Part shown: piece by piece, positions 11,583 through 20,449 of the stretch
Layout of the letters: every line of letters begins with the position of its first letter
Numbering within the stretch: the stretch's first letter is position 1
Assembly: GCF_012516315.1 (NCBI RefSeq)
Contig: NZ_CP051185.1
Coordinates: 5,833,363-5,897,362, forward strand
DNA: 64,000 nucleotides
Source of the DNA: Limnospira fusiformis SAG 85.79
GTDB lineage: Bacteria > Cyanobacteriota > Cyanobacteriia > Cyanobacteriales > Microcoleaceae
Direction of reading: 5' to 3'
Notes under the pieces: generated by a model
Seen by the model: the letters and a program-made list of their open reading frames with translations, nothing else
Database searches by the model: none
Told to the model about the DNA's origin: nothing
Translations under genes and position numbers: made by a program

Positions 11583-12233
11583 ATGACTTTACTGAACCAA
11601 ATTAAATTCGCTGCCGTCGCTGCATCTATTGCCAGTGTATCTGTTTTGACTAGCTCACCCGCTGAAGCTGTTACCTTTAATATTGGCGATCGCTTTACCG
11701 CCAATGCCCAATTTACATTAGTCGGAGATTCTTCCACATCTCTATTTTTTGACTTCCTCGACGTAGACGGCAACACTGGTGGGCCGGGGAACTTCGGCAT
11801 TCATAACTCTACTGCTGTGGGTTCTTTTGTTGACTACACCACAGGTTCCCAAGTTCGCTCAGAATATACCATTCAAAACGTTGACTTTGGTAGCGCCACT
11901 CAAGTAGCCAACTTCTTGACCTTTAATGATGGTCCTGGCGGTTTGTCTGAGTGGTCTATGGATTTGACATCCATCAATGTCGTCAGCGATACTGCCTTGA
12001 GTAATATGCGGTTTGTGGATATTTATGCCACCGCCCTATTTAGAGGCGATAATGTGGCACAAGGTGACGGCGGCTTGCAAGGCACGATCCGATTTAACCA
12101 GGAATCCCAAACCGCACAATTTGATTTTGAGGTTACTTCTGTCCCAGAACCCATGGGCGTTATTGGCGCTGGAGTCGCTTTCGGAATGATGGCTGGCTTA
12201 CTGAAACGTCAACCCTCCAAAAAGGAAAGCTAA
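11583..12233 (+). CDS. PEP-CTERM surface protein, paralog A
   Basis: A 216-residue exported protein with a signal peptide (about 1-28, ending SPAEA), a body of about 150 residues and a C-terminal VPEP sorting motif followed by a hydrophobic stretch and KRQPSKKES. It is a clear paralog of the next gene. Shared blocks include GDRFTAN, STSLxFDFLD, VDYTT, FxDGPxGLSEWSMDL and TAQFDFE. The body matches no enzyme family I know. AGAGAG stands just before the ATG. Confidence 0.88.
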   Translation: MTLLNQIKFAAVAASIASVSVLTSSPAEAVTFNIGDRFTANAQFTLVGDSSTSLFFDFLDVDGNTGGPGNFGIHNSTAVGSFVDYTTGSQVRSEYTIQNVDFGSATQVANFLTFNDGPGGLSEWSMDLTSINVVSDTALSNMRFVDIYATALFRGDNVAQGDGGLQGTIRFNQESQTAQFDFEVTSVPEPMGVIGAGVAFGMMAGLLKRQPSKKES

Positions 12234-12349
12234 GGTTATCAACTGCCTGTTAAGGTTTCCTACCACATAACATATAGTGAACCTGCCTATCCGAAACATC
12301 AACCCTGGGGGCGGGTTTGCTTTTGGTTTGGGGTCATCCCTGATTTCAC

Positions 12350-12419
12350 GGATGGTGCTTCACAAAACCCCCCCATATATAAAGGTTGACCCTAATTTTT
12401 TGTAATGTGTTGATAAAAT
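12350..12419 (+). promoter_or_regulatory. Duplicated leader element upstream of the third PEP-CTERM gene
   Basis: Second copy of the element at 11431-11500, with the same order of blocks and nearly the same distance to the ATG (82 bases). It probably holds the promoter and 5' leader. Confidence 0.6.
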
Positions 12420-12500
12420 GCACGAATTATGCTAGACATCAGCCCGGAGAGTTGCCATACTAAAAACATAATTCTTTTAGGAAAATAGGGTTGACAGAAG

Positions 12501-13151
12501 ATGAAACTACAACATCAGGTCCAATGTGCCACAGTTTCTCTATCCATTGCTAGTTTATCATTCCTAGCTGCTGCACCCGCTGAAGCCTTGACTTTTTCCC
12601 CTGGCGATCGCTTTACCGCCAACTCCATTTTTACCGTAATTGGTGATAATAGCACCTCCCTAAATTTCGACTTCCTAGATCATGCTGGTAATGCCGGAGG
12701 TACTACTGGTAATTTTGGTATCGATAACCATACAGCTACAGGGGTTTTTGTTGACTATACCACTAATTCAGCAATTGACTCTCGTTATATCATTAGAGAC
12801 ACAGACTTCGGGAACACCAATCAAGTGATTGATTTCTTGCGCTTTGATGACGGTCCTGACGGTTTGTCTGAATGGTCTATGGATTTAAGATCAATTAGCA
12901 TTGTTAGTGACTCTCTCTTGGGTAGTATGAGGTTTGTTAATATCGCCGCTGAAGCACTATTTAAAAGCGATAATCAACTTAGAGGGACAGGTGGTTTTCA
13001 AGGCTTAATTAGAATTGACCAAACCAACAACACTGCACAATTTGATTTTGAGACTACTGCGGTTCCAGAACCTTTCACTATTTTGGGAACTGGTTTAGCC
13101 TTCGGTATCGCTGGCTTACTCAAACGTGAATACGACAAAAAGAAAAGCTAA
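12501..13151 (+). CDS. PEP-CTERM surface protein, paralog B
   Basis: A 216-residue protein, the same length as paralog A. It has a signal peptide ending APAEA, a conserved body (GDRFTAN, FDFLDHAGNAGG, DDGPDGLSEWSMDL) and the tail VPEPFTILGTGLAFGIAGLLKRE. The tail is closer to that of the gene at 10556 (VPEPLTILGTGMALGF) than to its tandem paralog, so the sorting tail may have been exchanged. It is probably transcribed from its own copied leader. Confidence 0.88.
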   Translation: MKLQHQVQCATVSLSIASLSFLAAAPAEALTFSPGDRFTANSIFTVIGDNSTSLNFDFLDHAGNAGGTTGNFGIDNHTATGVFVDYTTNSAIDSRYIIRDTDFGNTNQVIDFLRFDDGPDGLSEWSMDLRSISIVSDSLLGSMRFVNIAAEALFKSDNQLRGTGGFQGLIRIDQTNNTAQFDFETTAVPEPFTILGTGLAFGIAGLLKREYDKKKS

Positions 13152-13152
13152 G

Positions 13153-13187
13153 TAATTAATAATTAATAATTAATAATTAATAATTAT
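13153..13187. repeat. Heptamer AATTAAT tandem repeat, first tract
   Basis: About five copies of the heptamer AATTAAT directly after the stop codon of the PEP-CTERM gene. A second tract of the same heptamer lies at 13435-13478. Confidence 0.9.
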
Positions 13188-13196
13188 TTGCCGAGT

Positions 13197-13358
13197 GGGC
13201 GGGTTTTTTCATCTTCTGGTCGGAGATTTAATTGACCGTGGGTGAGGTGAGGGCGGGTTTTTTCATCTTCTGGTCCGAGATTTAATTGACCGTGGGTGAG
13301 GTGAGGGCGGGTTTTTTCATCTTCTGGTCTGAGATTTAATTGACCGTGGAACCCGCCC
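13197..13358. repeat. Three 54-bp direct repeats closed by an inverted end (GGGCGGGTT element)
   Basis: The 54-base unit starting GGGCGGGTTTTTTC begins at 13197, 13251 and 13305, with only single-base differences (CGGAG, CCGAG, CTGAG). The third copy ends with GTGGAACCCGCCCC. AACCCGCCC (13350-13358) is the exact reverse complement of GGGCGGGTT at each unit start. A related element with a different spacer is at 32124-32237. Confidence 0.9.
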
Positions 13359-13365
13359 CTACATT

Positions 13366-13431
13366 GTGCCTATCCCTGTTGGGGAGACTAAGAGGGAGTT
13401 TCATTATCCATTAATTAACTGTTGACCTCTT
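13366..13431. repeat. 66-bp copy of the 3' end of the GH57 gene
   Basis: Identical to 13484-13549, which covers the last nine codons, the stop and 38 bases downstream of the GH57 gene. The offset is 118 bases. Confidence 0.92.
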
Positions 13432-13434
13432 ATG

Positions 13435-13478
13435 TAATTAATAATTAATAATTAATAATTAATAATTAATAATTAATT
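13435..13478. repeat. Heptamer AATTAAT tandem repeat, second tract
   Basis: About six copies of AATTAAT lie between the two 66-bp copies. The tract is AT-only and palindromic in parts (TTAATTAA). Confidence 0.88.
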
Positions 13479-13483
13479 ACCGA

Positions 13484-13549
13484 GTGCCTATCCCTGTTGG
13501 GGAGACTAAGAGGGAGTTTCATTATCCATTAATTAACTGTTGACCTCTT
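13484..13549. repeat. 66-bp repeat, gene-overlapping copy
   Basis: This copy contains the authentic 3' end of the GH57 gene (13522-13549) and 38 downstream bases. It is identical to 13366-13431. Confidence 0.92.
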
Positions 13550-15027
13550 TCGTAAATTGCTCGGGCGTAGTCAGTCCACATTCCCTGTCCCCAATAGCGA
13601 AAACAACTCGTTTGTAATAGTAGGTTATATAATAAGGCTTGCTGATAGTCTGGTTGGCGGGTTGTGGTCGGGTCTTGGTTAACTAGGGGGTCATATTTGC
13701 GGTGAAAATCAGCACTAAGTTGGTTCATGGGTTCCAATACGTTTTCATATCCTTTTACCCAGCTTAGATGATTAGTCCACGATGCACCATCTATATGAAA
13801 TTGGGGGTCTGTTTCCTGTAAATGAGCGATCGCATTTTGCACAGCTTCCGGCGTAACAGAGTCTACCTTTTCCCAAATTCGATGCTGTTGTATCCCCTGA
13901 CAAGTCGGGTAGTCTTCTGGCTTCACTCCCGCCGCTTCTAACAATTCTAAATATTCGGTACCATTTAAACCTACAACCCCAGGAGTTCCCCGACCATTAT
14001 TTTTAATCTGAGACCAGAGAGGGATAAAATCCCTAGGGTATTCATTCATCATCACGCCGCCATTTTCCCCGTCAGCAATTTGAGTCACACAACTGGGAAC
14101 CATGTATTCCCCTAATTTTTGTAATCCCCGACCCTTGGCTTCATGATAGGGTTGCATTTGCGCGACTAATTTAGTATCAGAACCCTGGGTTTTAATTAAG
14201 GCAATTATACTAACTGTTTCTCCCTGAGAATTGCGGGCGATTAAACGATTGGGAATATATTTATCATCATGATGCAGTGGGGAACCGTCTAGGCGTTCTA
14301 CGGAATGTTCCTGCACCATTAACCATTGATAACCACATTCTTTGAGGGATTTAATATATTCATAGAGTGTATCAGGATGGTTGGGTAGGTGCATTTCTGG
14401 GGGTGAAAAACCTTTGACTCTGGCTAAAGCATCCTTGCCAAAAATAGCGGCAAAATGATGTTGCCAAGCCTGAATATGTAATTTGATATCACGAATTGGA
14501 GTGGAGGGAATGACTGCATGACTCCACATAGTACCCAACCATTCCACATTCACCCAGTATTGGGGGTTACAGGTAATATTTTTGAGGGTGTCTAGGATAT
14601 CATTTCGCCCGATTTGTTGCAGTCCCCATAGCAAGTTACCGGAATAGTCTAACATAATCCGAGGATGACAGCCATTGGCTACTAATTCCGGGATAAATTC
14701 CCCCATACGTTTATAACACCAGGCGAAGGGTTCGGCGTTATGATTATCGCCTTGGTGGGGGTGTTCAAACATATATTGCAGGTTGCTAATTAATGCGCCA
14801 TTTTCGCCGGCTGGAATGGTGGGTTGGTGCATATGGAGGGCGCAAGCAAATCCGGCGGTAATTTGGTCTAGGTTGAGGTGGCTAAGGGGTTGAAAAAGGC
14901 GATCGCTATGATTCACTACGGCGGTGATATCTGCTTCCCAACCGCAAATATTAGGTAATCCATATCGGATGGCTTCTAAAGTGGGGAAATGATTAGGCTG
15001 GGAGGGCGACTGGGCGGTAGTGGTCAT
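13522..15027 (-). CDS. Glycoside hydrolase family 57-like protein
   Basis: A 501-residue cytoplasmic protein of the GH57/DUF3536-like alpha-glucan hydrolase group. HMHQP at 65-69 corresponds to conserved region 1. GFSPPEMHLP (Glu211) corresponds to the nucleophile region, and IADGENGG (Asp319) to the acid/base region. GH57 enzymes cleave or rearrange alpha-1,4/1,6-glucans. Whether this one is an amylase, a branching enzyme or another type cannot be said. It has no signal peptide. The downstream end is embedded in repeats, one of which copies its last codons. Confidence 0.82.
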   Translation of the reverse strand: MTTTAQSPSQPNHFPTLEAIRYGLPNICGWEADITAVVNHSDRLFQPLSHLNLDQITAGFACALHMHQPTIPAGENGALISNLQYMFEHPHQGDNHNAEPFAWCYKRMGEFIPELVANGCHPRIMLDYSGNLLWGLQQIGRNDILDTLKNITCNPQYWVNVEWLGTMWSHAVIPSTPIRDIKLHIQAWQHHFAAIFGKDALARVKGFSPPEMHLPNHPDTLYEYIKSLKECGYQWLMVQEHSVERLDGSPLHHDDKYIPNRLIARNSQGETVSIIALIKTQGSDTKLVAQMQPYHEAKGRGLQKLGEYMVPSCVTQIADGENGGVMMNEYPRDFIPLWSQIKNNGRGTPGVVGLNGTEYLELLEAAGVKPEDYPTCQGIQQHRIWEKVDSVTPEAVQNAIAHLQETDPQFHIDGASWTNHLSWVKGYENVLEPMNQLSADFHRKYDPLVNQDPTTTRQPDYQQALLYNLLLQTSCFRYWGQGMWTDYARAIYERGQQLING

Positions 15028-15100
15028 ATTGGGTCTATCCTAATTTCGCCAATTTACTGTTAAAATTATAACTCAGTTTAGGATTATTTTGCAAGTCATC

Positions 15101-15832
15101 ATGAGCGAATCTTTGATTTATTCATTAGGGGAACTTTATGAAGGGGTGTTAATTAAGCGCTATAAACGACTTATAGCAGATATTAAGTTAAATTCTGGGG
15201 AGGTGATTGTCGCCCATTGTCCCAATACTGGCCCGATGACGGGGGTTTGTATTCCCGAAAATCCGGTGATGGTGTCGAAGAGTGATAACCCTAAGCGCAA
15301 ATTAGCCTACACTTGGGAATTAATCCAAGTGGGAGATCATCAACCTACTTGGGTGGGAATTAATACGAGTCTTCCTAATCGAATTGTGGCGATCGCTTTG
15401 CAAAAACGCTTATTTTCTCAGTTGGGGGGATATACAAAGGTGAGGCGAGAAGTTAAATATGGCGTGGGGGGGAAAAGTCGGGTTGATTTTCTGTTAGAAG
15501 GAGACGACCAACTGATTTATCTGGAGGTGAAAAATACTACCTGGTGTCAGGGGGATGTGGCTTTATTTCCTGATACGGTAACTGAGAGAGGACAAAAACA
15601 TTTAAGGGAGTTAATTGATATTGTGAAGGGTGGCGATCGGGCGGTAATGTTGTATTTTATTAATCGTGGAGATTGTCCGAAATTCGCGCCCGGAGATGCA
15701 GGAGACCCGGTTTATGGGAGTTTATTTAAGGAGGCGATCGCGGCGGGAGTCGAAATTATGCCCTGTCGTTTTGATGTGACTCCCCAAGGGTTTAAATATT
15801 TGGGATTAGCGGAGTTATTGACGGCTAATTAA
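15101..15832 (+). CDS. sfsA: SfsA family protein (DNA/RNA nuclease SfsA)
   Basis: A 243-residue protein of the SfsA family (sugar fermentation stimulation). It shows the N-terminal OB-like part with HCPNTGPMTG and the nuclease-like part with SRVDFLL, YLEVKNTTW and FPDTVTERGQKHLREL. The Asp/Glu-x-Lys arrangement resembles PD-(D/E)XK enzymes. I prefer ATG 15101 (MSESLIYSL) over TTG 15089. It is divergent from the GH57 gene with a 73-base gap and converges on the transporter gene. Confidence 0.93.
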   Translation: MSESLIYSLGELYEGVLIKRYKRLIADIKLNSGEVIVAHCPNTGPMTGVCIPENPVMVSKSDNPKRKLAYTWELIQVGDHQPTWVGINTSLPNRIVAIALQKRLFSQLGGYTKVRREVKYGVGGKSRVDFLLEGDDQLIYLEVKNTTWCQGDVALFPDTVTERGQKHLRELIDIVKGGDRAVMLYFINRGDCPKFAPGDAGDPVYGSLFKEAIAAGVEIMPCRFDVTPQGFKYLGLAELLTAN

Positions 15833-15841
15833 AGGGGATAA

Positions 15842-15877
15842 TTATCAGGGGTTTTGATGTATAATCACCCCTGATAA
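15842..15877. terminator. Bidirectional hairpin between sfsA and the transporter gene
   Basis: Perfect 11-base inverted repeat TTATCAGGGGT / ACCCCTGATAA with a 14-base loop, placed between two convergent genes. There is no long T-run, so termination is inferred from position and stem strength. Confidence 0.55.
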
Positions 15878-15883
15878 GGCTAT

Positions 15884-18800
15884 TTAACGGGCGGTTAAGT
15901 TAACATCCCGGAGACGCTGGCTGAGAAATTTACAGATTTCCCAAAGGATTTGGGGGCGCTGGGTTACTAGACTGACAAAACGGGTTTTTTCTAAGGTGAG
16001 TAAAACACAATGTTCAGCAGCGATCGCATTAGCGGATCGCAAAAAGTCTTCAAACAAAGAAATCTCGCCAAAATGTTGACCTTCCTCTAATAGGGCTAAC
16101 TGTTTTTCCTCCCCTTCAACTTCTCGGACAATGCGGACTTTTCCCTTGACGATAATATAAAAACGTTCCCCCATAGTCCCCTCAGAAAAGATAATTTCTC
16201 CGGGTAAATATTCGGCGGACTCCAAAGCATTATCAATCAGCAAAATTTCATCTAAGGACAAGGTTTGAAATAGGGAAACATTTTTGAGTAACAGTAAGCG
16301 GTCAATCATAAAATTCTCCGAAATTGATAACTGCTGGGGTTGGAAGACTAAAGATTGGGCAATTTTACGGATAATGGGGTCAGGGTCAGATTTAGCGATC
16401 GCCCCAGGAATACCCGCAAAAGCCATCAAAGCCCCCATTTTTAACCAATGATTTGGGGTGTCTAAAACCTCCAACAAAACCGAGTATTTTTTTATCTCAG
16501 AACTCCCATTATAAGCCTTAACATTTTCTCCGGTTGCCATAGTTTCTAACAGTGGCATTAAAGGACGAATAAACCGCCCTTGCCTCAAAGAACCCAAAGT
16601 TTCGACGGCATGAGAACGCGCCCTTTTATCGGAACTTGATAACAAGACTTTAGCGGCATTTACAGTGGATTCTTGCCCCAAACTAGAGAGGATATAAAAG
16701 ACTCTTTCAATCATAGAATTTTGGTAGTCTATGATAGCGACTTGCAACATTTCAAAGAGGGGGTCATCAGCATCAAAATGTAGTTGCCATATCCGGGTAC
16801 GACTAATCAATTTTAAGTCCGGCTGGATAAAATTATAAAGAATATTCTCAGCGGTTTTTGTCCGCACCCAACCAATAGCTACAATCGCCGATCGCACGAC
16901 TTCAGGACGGGAGGAAAACAGGTAATCCCGCGATACTGCTAATCCTTGATCACCATAAAAACTGAGAGTTTTAGCCGCCTGTTGTCTGACGGCGATATCC
17001 TCATCTTCCAAGGCGCGAGAAACTTGGATCAACCATTGTTGATCATGAATTTGTTGGAGAACCTGTAAAGCTGCTATTCTGACGGTAGGGCGATCGTGAT
17101 TAAGTTCAGAGGCGGCAATTTGTCCGCATTTAATAGGTTCATAATCGCACAATTCCACCAAAGCCAATAAACCCTTACGCTTAATATCTGGGGGTGCATT
17201 TTTCAGGACTTCTGTTAACAGAGGAATTAGTTGAGGGTTACGACTTTCCCCCGCCGCCCTTAATAATGCTCTCCGGGTGGTAATATCGGGTTGAGTCGGA
17301 CAAACTTGGTGATAAAGTTCTTGAATTGAGCCATCAATTTCGGTCTGAGAAATAGCGACACAAGCTAAGGCGCGCACTTCGGGACTTTCATCATGTAATA
17401 AGGTTTGTAGGCGACTCGCAGACAGAGGGGAACCTGTGGCGATATACAATTCTAAAGCCATGCTGCGGACTTTAGGCTTAGGGGAAGATAGGAGGCTTTT
17501 AAATTCCAGGTTATTACCCATATTTTTAGTAGTAAATAACCGAATGACAGCCCGACGCACTTGGTCATCAGCATTGACCCAAATATTTTCAATATCAGAT
17601 GAAAAATCCCTAGGGTTTTCGAGATAAGGGAGTAACTCCAATCCTAATACTTGATTTTGCGGGTTCTTATCCTGAAGAAGCTGGCGCACTTCTGGGCGAT
17701 ATTTACTGGAGAGATACAAGCCATCTCCCACCCTACTTAGGTTAACTGACCCTGACCGTAACATTCCCAAAAGTGATTGGACATAGCTTTTTCCGGTGAA
17801 GTAACCAATAACTACTAAGAAACCACTGAGAATTACTCCTACCCACACGACTTGATAGGGGTTAATCCATCCCAAAAATACCATTAAAATTATGCCAGCT
17901 ATAGATTGCCCTAATGGGGAAAATAAACCCTCTCCCCACACGCGCAACCTACCGCCAAACCTAGCCGGAACAGCATTATAATTAAGGTTGGTTAGAGGTA
18001 GGAATATACTATAAAATAAGGCTCTATAGGTAAGCTGCATTCCCATGGCTGCGGTGAGATTATAGCTAAATATAAGTCCCAGAAAACTGCCTAATAACAT
18101 GACAGGATAGACTAAGTTAGTCCGAGGAACTCCTAATTTTTTAATCAGGGGAGTTGTCCCTACAGAAATAATCAGAAATTGAATGGCGGTTAGGGCGGCG
18201 GTAATATATCCGAGAAAGGTGGCGAGTTCCTGTTTATCGGGGAATTCTTGTCTATAAATAGTGGAATATTGAAACTCCCCAATCCCTCGGACTAGGGCGG
18301 TTCCAAATACGTTAGCAATGAGAAAGATAATAATAGGATAGTGGCGGGATAGTTTGGTTAAGGTCTGCCAGGTTTCTGATAAATTAGACTTCTGGGTTTT
18401 GGGTTTTTGATACTCGGTAGGTAGGGGAGTTTGATGGGCTTCTAAATAATAGATTTGCCCGATGGATATCCCATAACAAATAGGGAGCAATAATAGCTGA
18501 TTCTCTAAGGTAACAAAATCAGATATGAGGGCTACCAAAATACTGCCCAATAAATATCCGGCGGTGGTTCCCAGGTAGATAATTGCTGTGTATTCTTTGA
18601 GTTCTAAGTTAGTGAAATAGTCTGATAAAAGTGTCCAAAACTCGATGCGGAATTGCAGGATATAGATTAACCAAATGACAATATAGAGGGTGAAATAAAT
18701 GGGGATTAAATCGAGGTTTATAAATAGCCGAATACCGATGATTAAGACAGCAGCAACCGCTAAGACAATGCGAAACAGTCGCGGACGGTTGAAGCGGTCT

Positions 18801-19036
18801 ATAATGGCGGTAAAACCACCGGAGACTACCATTAAAATTAATGGCATGATGATGAAAAATAAAGGCAGACTTTCCGCGCCTGCTTTGGCTAAAAATAGCG
18901 ATCGCCCTAAAGTCATACCAATGGCTTGGGCGACCATTATGGTAAATCCTAACAGGACAAAATGGATTAGCAATTTGGTCTGAGATCCTGACTTTCTCAG
19001 CCTCAGCTTTTGTCTAATTAATCTAATTAGCCTCAT
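15884..19036 (-). CDS. Npt-like nucleotide transporter fused to HEAT repeats and a cyclic-nucleotide-binding domain
   Basis: A 1050-residue three-module protein. Residues 25-425 form about 12 membrane segments in the style of ATP/ADP translocase (Npt1/Npt2, TlcA-like) and MFS proteins (LLIHFVLLGFTIMVAQAIGMTLGRSLFL at the start). Residues 440-860 are HEAT/Armadillo-like helical repeats (VRRAVIRLFTT, VRSMALELYIATGSP, VRALACVAISQTE, VRIAALQVLQQIHD, VRQQAAKTLSFYGD, VRSAIVAIGWV). Residues 910-1040 form a Crp-type cNMP-binding domain with GEIIFSEGTMGERFYIIVKG and the phosphate-binding GEISLFEDFLRSANAIA. The layout suggests a transporter gated or scaffolded by cAMP or cGMP. What is transported is inference. 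Confidence 0.85.
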   Translation of the reverse strand: MRLIRLIRQKLRLRKSGSQTKLLIHFVLLGFTIMVAQAIGMTLGRSLFLAKAGAESLPLFFIIMPLILMVVSGGFTAIIDRFNRPRLFRIVLAVAAVLIIGIRLFINLDLIPIYFTLYIVIWLIYILQFRIEFWTLLSDYFTNLELKEYTAIIYLGTTAGYLLGSILVALISDFVTLENQLLLLPICYGISIGQIYYLEAHQTPLPTEYQKPKTQKSNLSETWQTLTKLSRHYPIIIFLIANVFGTALVRGIGEFQYSTIYRQEFPDKQELATFLGYITAALTAIQFLIISVGTTPLIKKLGVPRTNLVYPVMLLGSFLGLIFSYNLTAAMGMQLTYRALFYSIFLPLTNLNYNAVPARFGGRLRVWGEGLFSPLGQSIAGIILMVFLGWINPYQVVWVGVILSGFLVVIGYFTGKSYVQSLLGMLRSGSVNLSRVGDGLYLSSKYRPEVRQLLQDKNPQNQVLGLELLPYLENPRDFSSDIENIWVNADDQVRRAVIRLFTTKNMGNNLEFKSLLSSPKPKVRSMALELYIATGSPLSASRLQTLLHDESPEVRALACVAISQTEIDGSIQELYHQVCPTQPDITTRRALLRAAGESRNPQLIPLLTEVLKNAPPDIKRKGLLALVELCDYEPIKCGQIAASELNHDRPTVRIAALQVLQQIHDQQWLIQVSRALEDEDIAVRQQAAKTLSFYGDQGLAVSRDYLFSSRPEVVRSAIVAIGWVRTKTAENILYNFIQPDLKLISRTRIWQLHFDADDPLFEMLQVAIIDYQNSMIERVFYILSSLGQESTVNAAKVLLSSSDKRARSHAVETLGSLRQGRFIRPLMPLLETMATGENVKAYNGSSEIKKYSVLLEVLDTPNHWLKMGALMAFAGIPGAIAKSDPDPIIRKIAQSLVFQPQQLSISENFMIDRLLLLKNVSLFQTLSLDEILLIDNALESAEYLPGEIIFSEGTMGERFYIIVKGKVRIVREVEGEEKQLALLEEGQHFGEISLFEDFLRSANAIAAEHCVLLTLEKTRFVSLVTQRPQILWEICKFLSQRLRDVNLTAR

Positions 19037-19167
19037 ATATGACCCGAAGTAGATGCCGATCGCATTTTAGCCTACCCGATTAGTTAATCTGGTTAAATTT
19101 AACACAAAATTAAGTCGGCTACCCAACCCTCTCCCAGACAGAGAGGGAGTCCGAGGGAGTTTGATTA

Positions 19168-20430
19168 TCAATTATCAGTTGGTTTCGCCTTGTCTGGTTT
19201 CAGGAGAAAACTCGCTACTATGATTCCGATAACGGCTAATATTCCCATGGGATAAAAGGCATAAGTATAGCTACCAAACCAGTCCCGAATACTACCCGCA
19301 ACCAAAGTTCCTAATAAAGCACCTACACCGTAGGCGGTGAAGACAATACCGTAATTTTGGGCGTAGTCATCAGGGTTAAATAATCGCAGGGTGGTAGTCG
19401 GCGCAAGGGCTAACCAACCTCCTAAGCAAAACCAAAATAGACAGAAAGCAATTAAATAGGTCGCTATCTGTCCTGACTCAGCATTAATCATTAAAATGCA
19501 GGCGATTAAAATCAGGGTATAAGAAGCGATCGCTACATACCGAGGAGGAAAGCGATCGCTTAACCAGCCAAACAGGGGACGACTCACCCCATTAAACAAG
19601 GCAAAAAGGGAAACACTACCAGCAGCAAATCTTGGGTCAATTTCAATAATTTCTTCTCCCACGGGGCTAGAAATGCCAATAGCACTTAACCCGACAAAAG
19701 TGCCAATAACATAGCATATCCATAGCCCATAAAAAGAAGGACTTTTTAGCATCTTAGGCGGGTAGACAACGGGGGTAGGAATAACTGATGTTGTGGAGAT
19801 TTTTTGGGTAGGTTGCCAATCTTGGGGGGGCAATTTCATAATATTAGAAATCGCCACAATAATCACCATAAAAGTGATACCCAAAACCAGCAAGGTTGGT
19901 CGCACGGTATAACTATCAATCAAGGCTTTAGCGAGGGGGGCGGTGATTAAGGGAGACAAGCCAAAACCAATAATTGTTAACCCGACGGCTAATCCTTTTT
20001 TATCAGGAAACCAGCGGGCGGAAACGACCATGGGAACGCCGTAAGTAATACCTACACCAGTCCCCGCAATGACCCCATAGGCGATCGTCATGGTGATAAT
20101 ATTGTCAGCAAAACTAGACAGAATATAGCCCAAACCCACAATAAACCCACCAACTGCTGTAGTGGCGCGAGTCCCAAATTTAGGTATATAAAAACCTGTA
20201 ATTGGCATCATCAGCGCATAAAAAACCAGCGCCACGGTATAGGGTAACAGGCTTTGGGTGGCGGTGAGATCTAAATCTTTTTCTAGAGGAGTCCTAAAAA
20301 TACTCCAAGAGTAAACAGTCCCCAAACACAGTAAAACGGTTATACCCAAAGGAATGAGTAGCCATCTTCCTTGGTCTGGTGGTAGTCCTAAAACCCGCAA
20401 TTCTGAATGATTTTGATGGTCAGCTTTCAT
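19168..20430 (-). CDS. OFA family MFS transporter
   Basis: A 420-residue, 12-helix major facilitator of the oxalate/formate antiporter type. Motif-like segments are GTVYSWSIFRTPLE in helix 1, GTGVGITYGVPMVVSARWFPDKKGLAVGLTIIGFG in helices 4-5, FNGVSRPLFGWLSDRF in the middle loop and ALAPTTTLRLF. The family exchanges small carboxylates; this substrate is unknown. It lies 19 bases downstream of the CocE hydrolase gene on the same strand and is probably in one operon with it. Confidence 0.9.
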   Translation of the reverse strand: MKADHQNHSELRVLGLPPDQGRWLLIPLGITVLLCLGTVYSWSIFRTPLEKDLDLTATQSLLPYTVALVFYALMMPITGFYIPKFGTRATTAVGGFIVGLGYILSSFADNIITMTIAYGVIAGTGVGITYGVPMVVSARWFPDKKGLAVGLTIIGFGLSPLITAPLAKALIDSYTVRPTLLVLGITFMVIIVAISNIMKLPPQDWQPTQKISTTSVIPTPVVYPPKMLKSPSFYGLWICYVIGTFVGLSAIGISSPVGEEIIEIDPRFAAGSVSLFALFNGVSRPLFGWLSDRFPPRYVAIASYTLILIACILMINAESGQIATYLIAFCLFWFCLGGWLALAPTTTLRLFNPDDYAQNYGIVFTAYGVGALLGTLVAGSIRDWFGSYTYAFYPMGILAVIGIIVASFLLKPDKAKPTDN

Positions 20431-20449
20431 AATTTTCTCCCCAGCCCAG

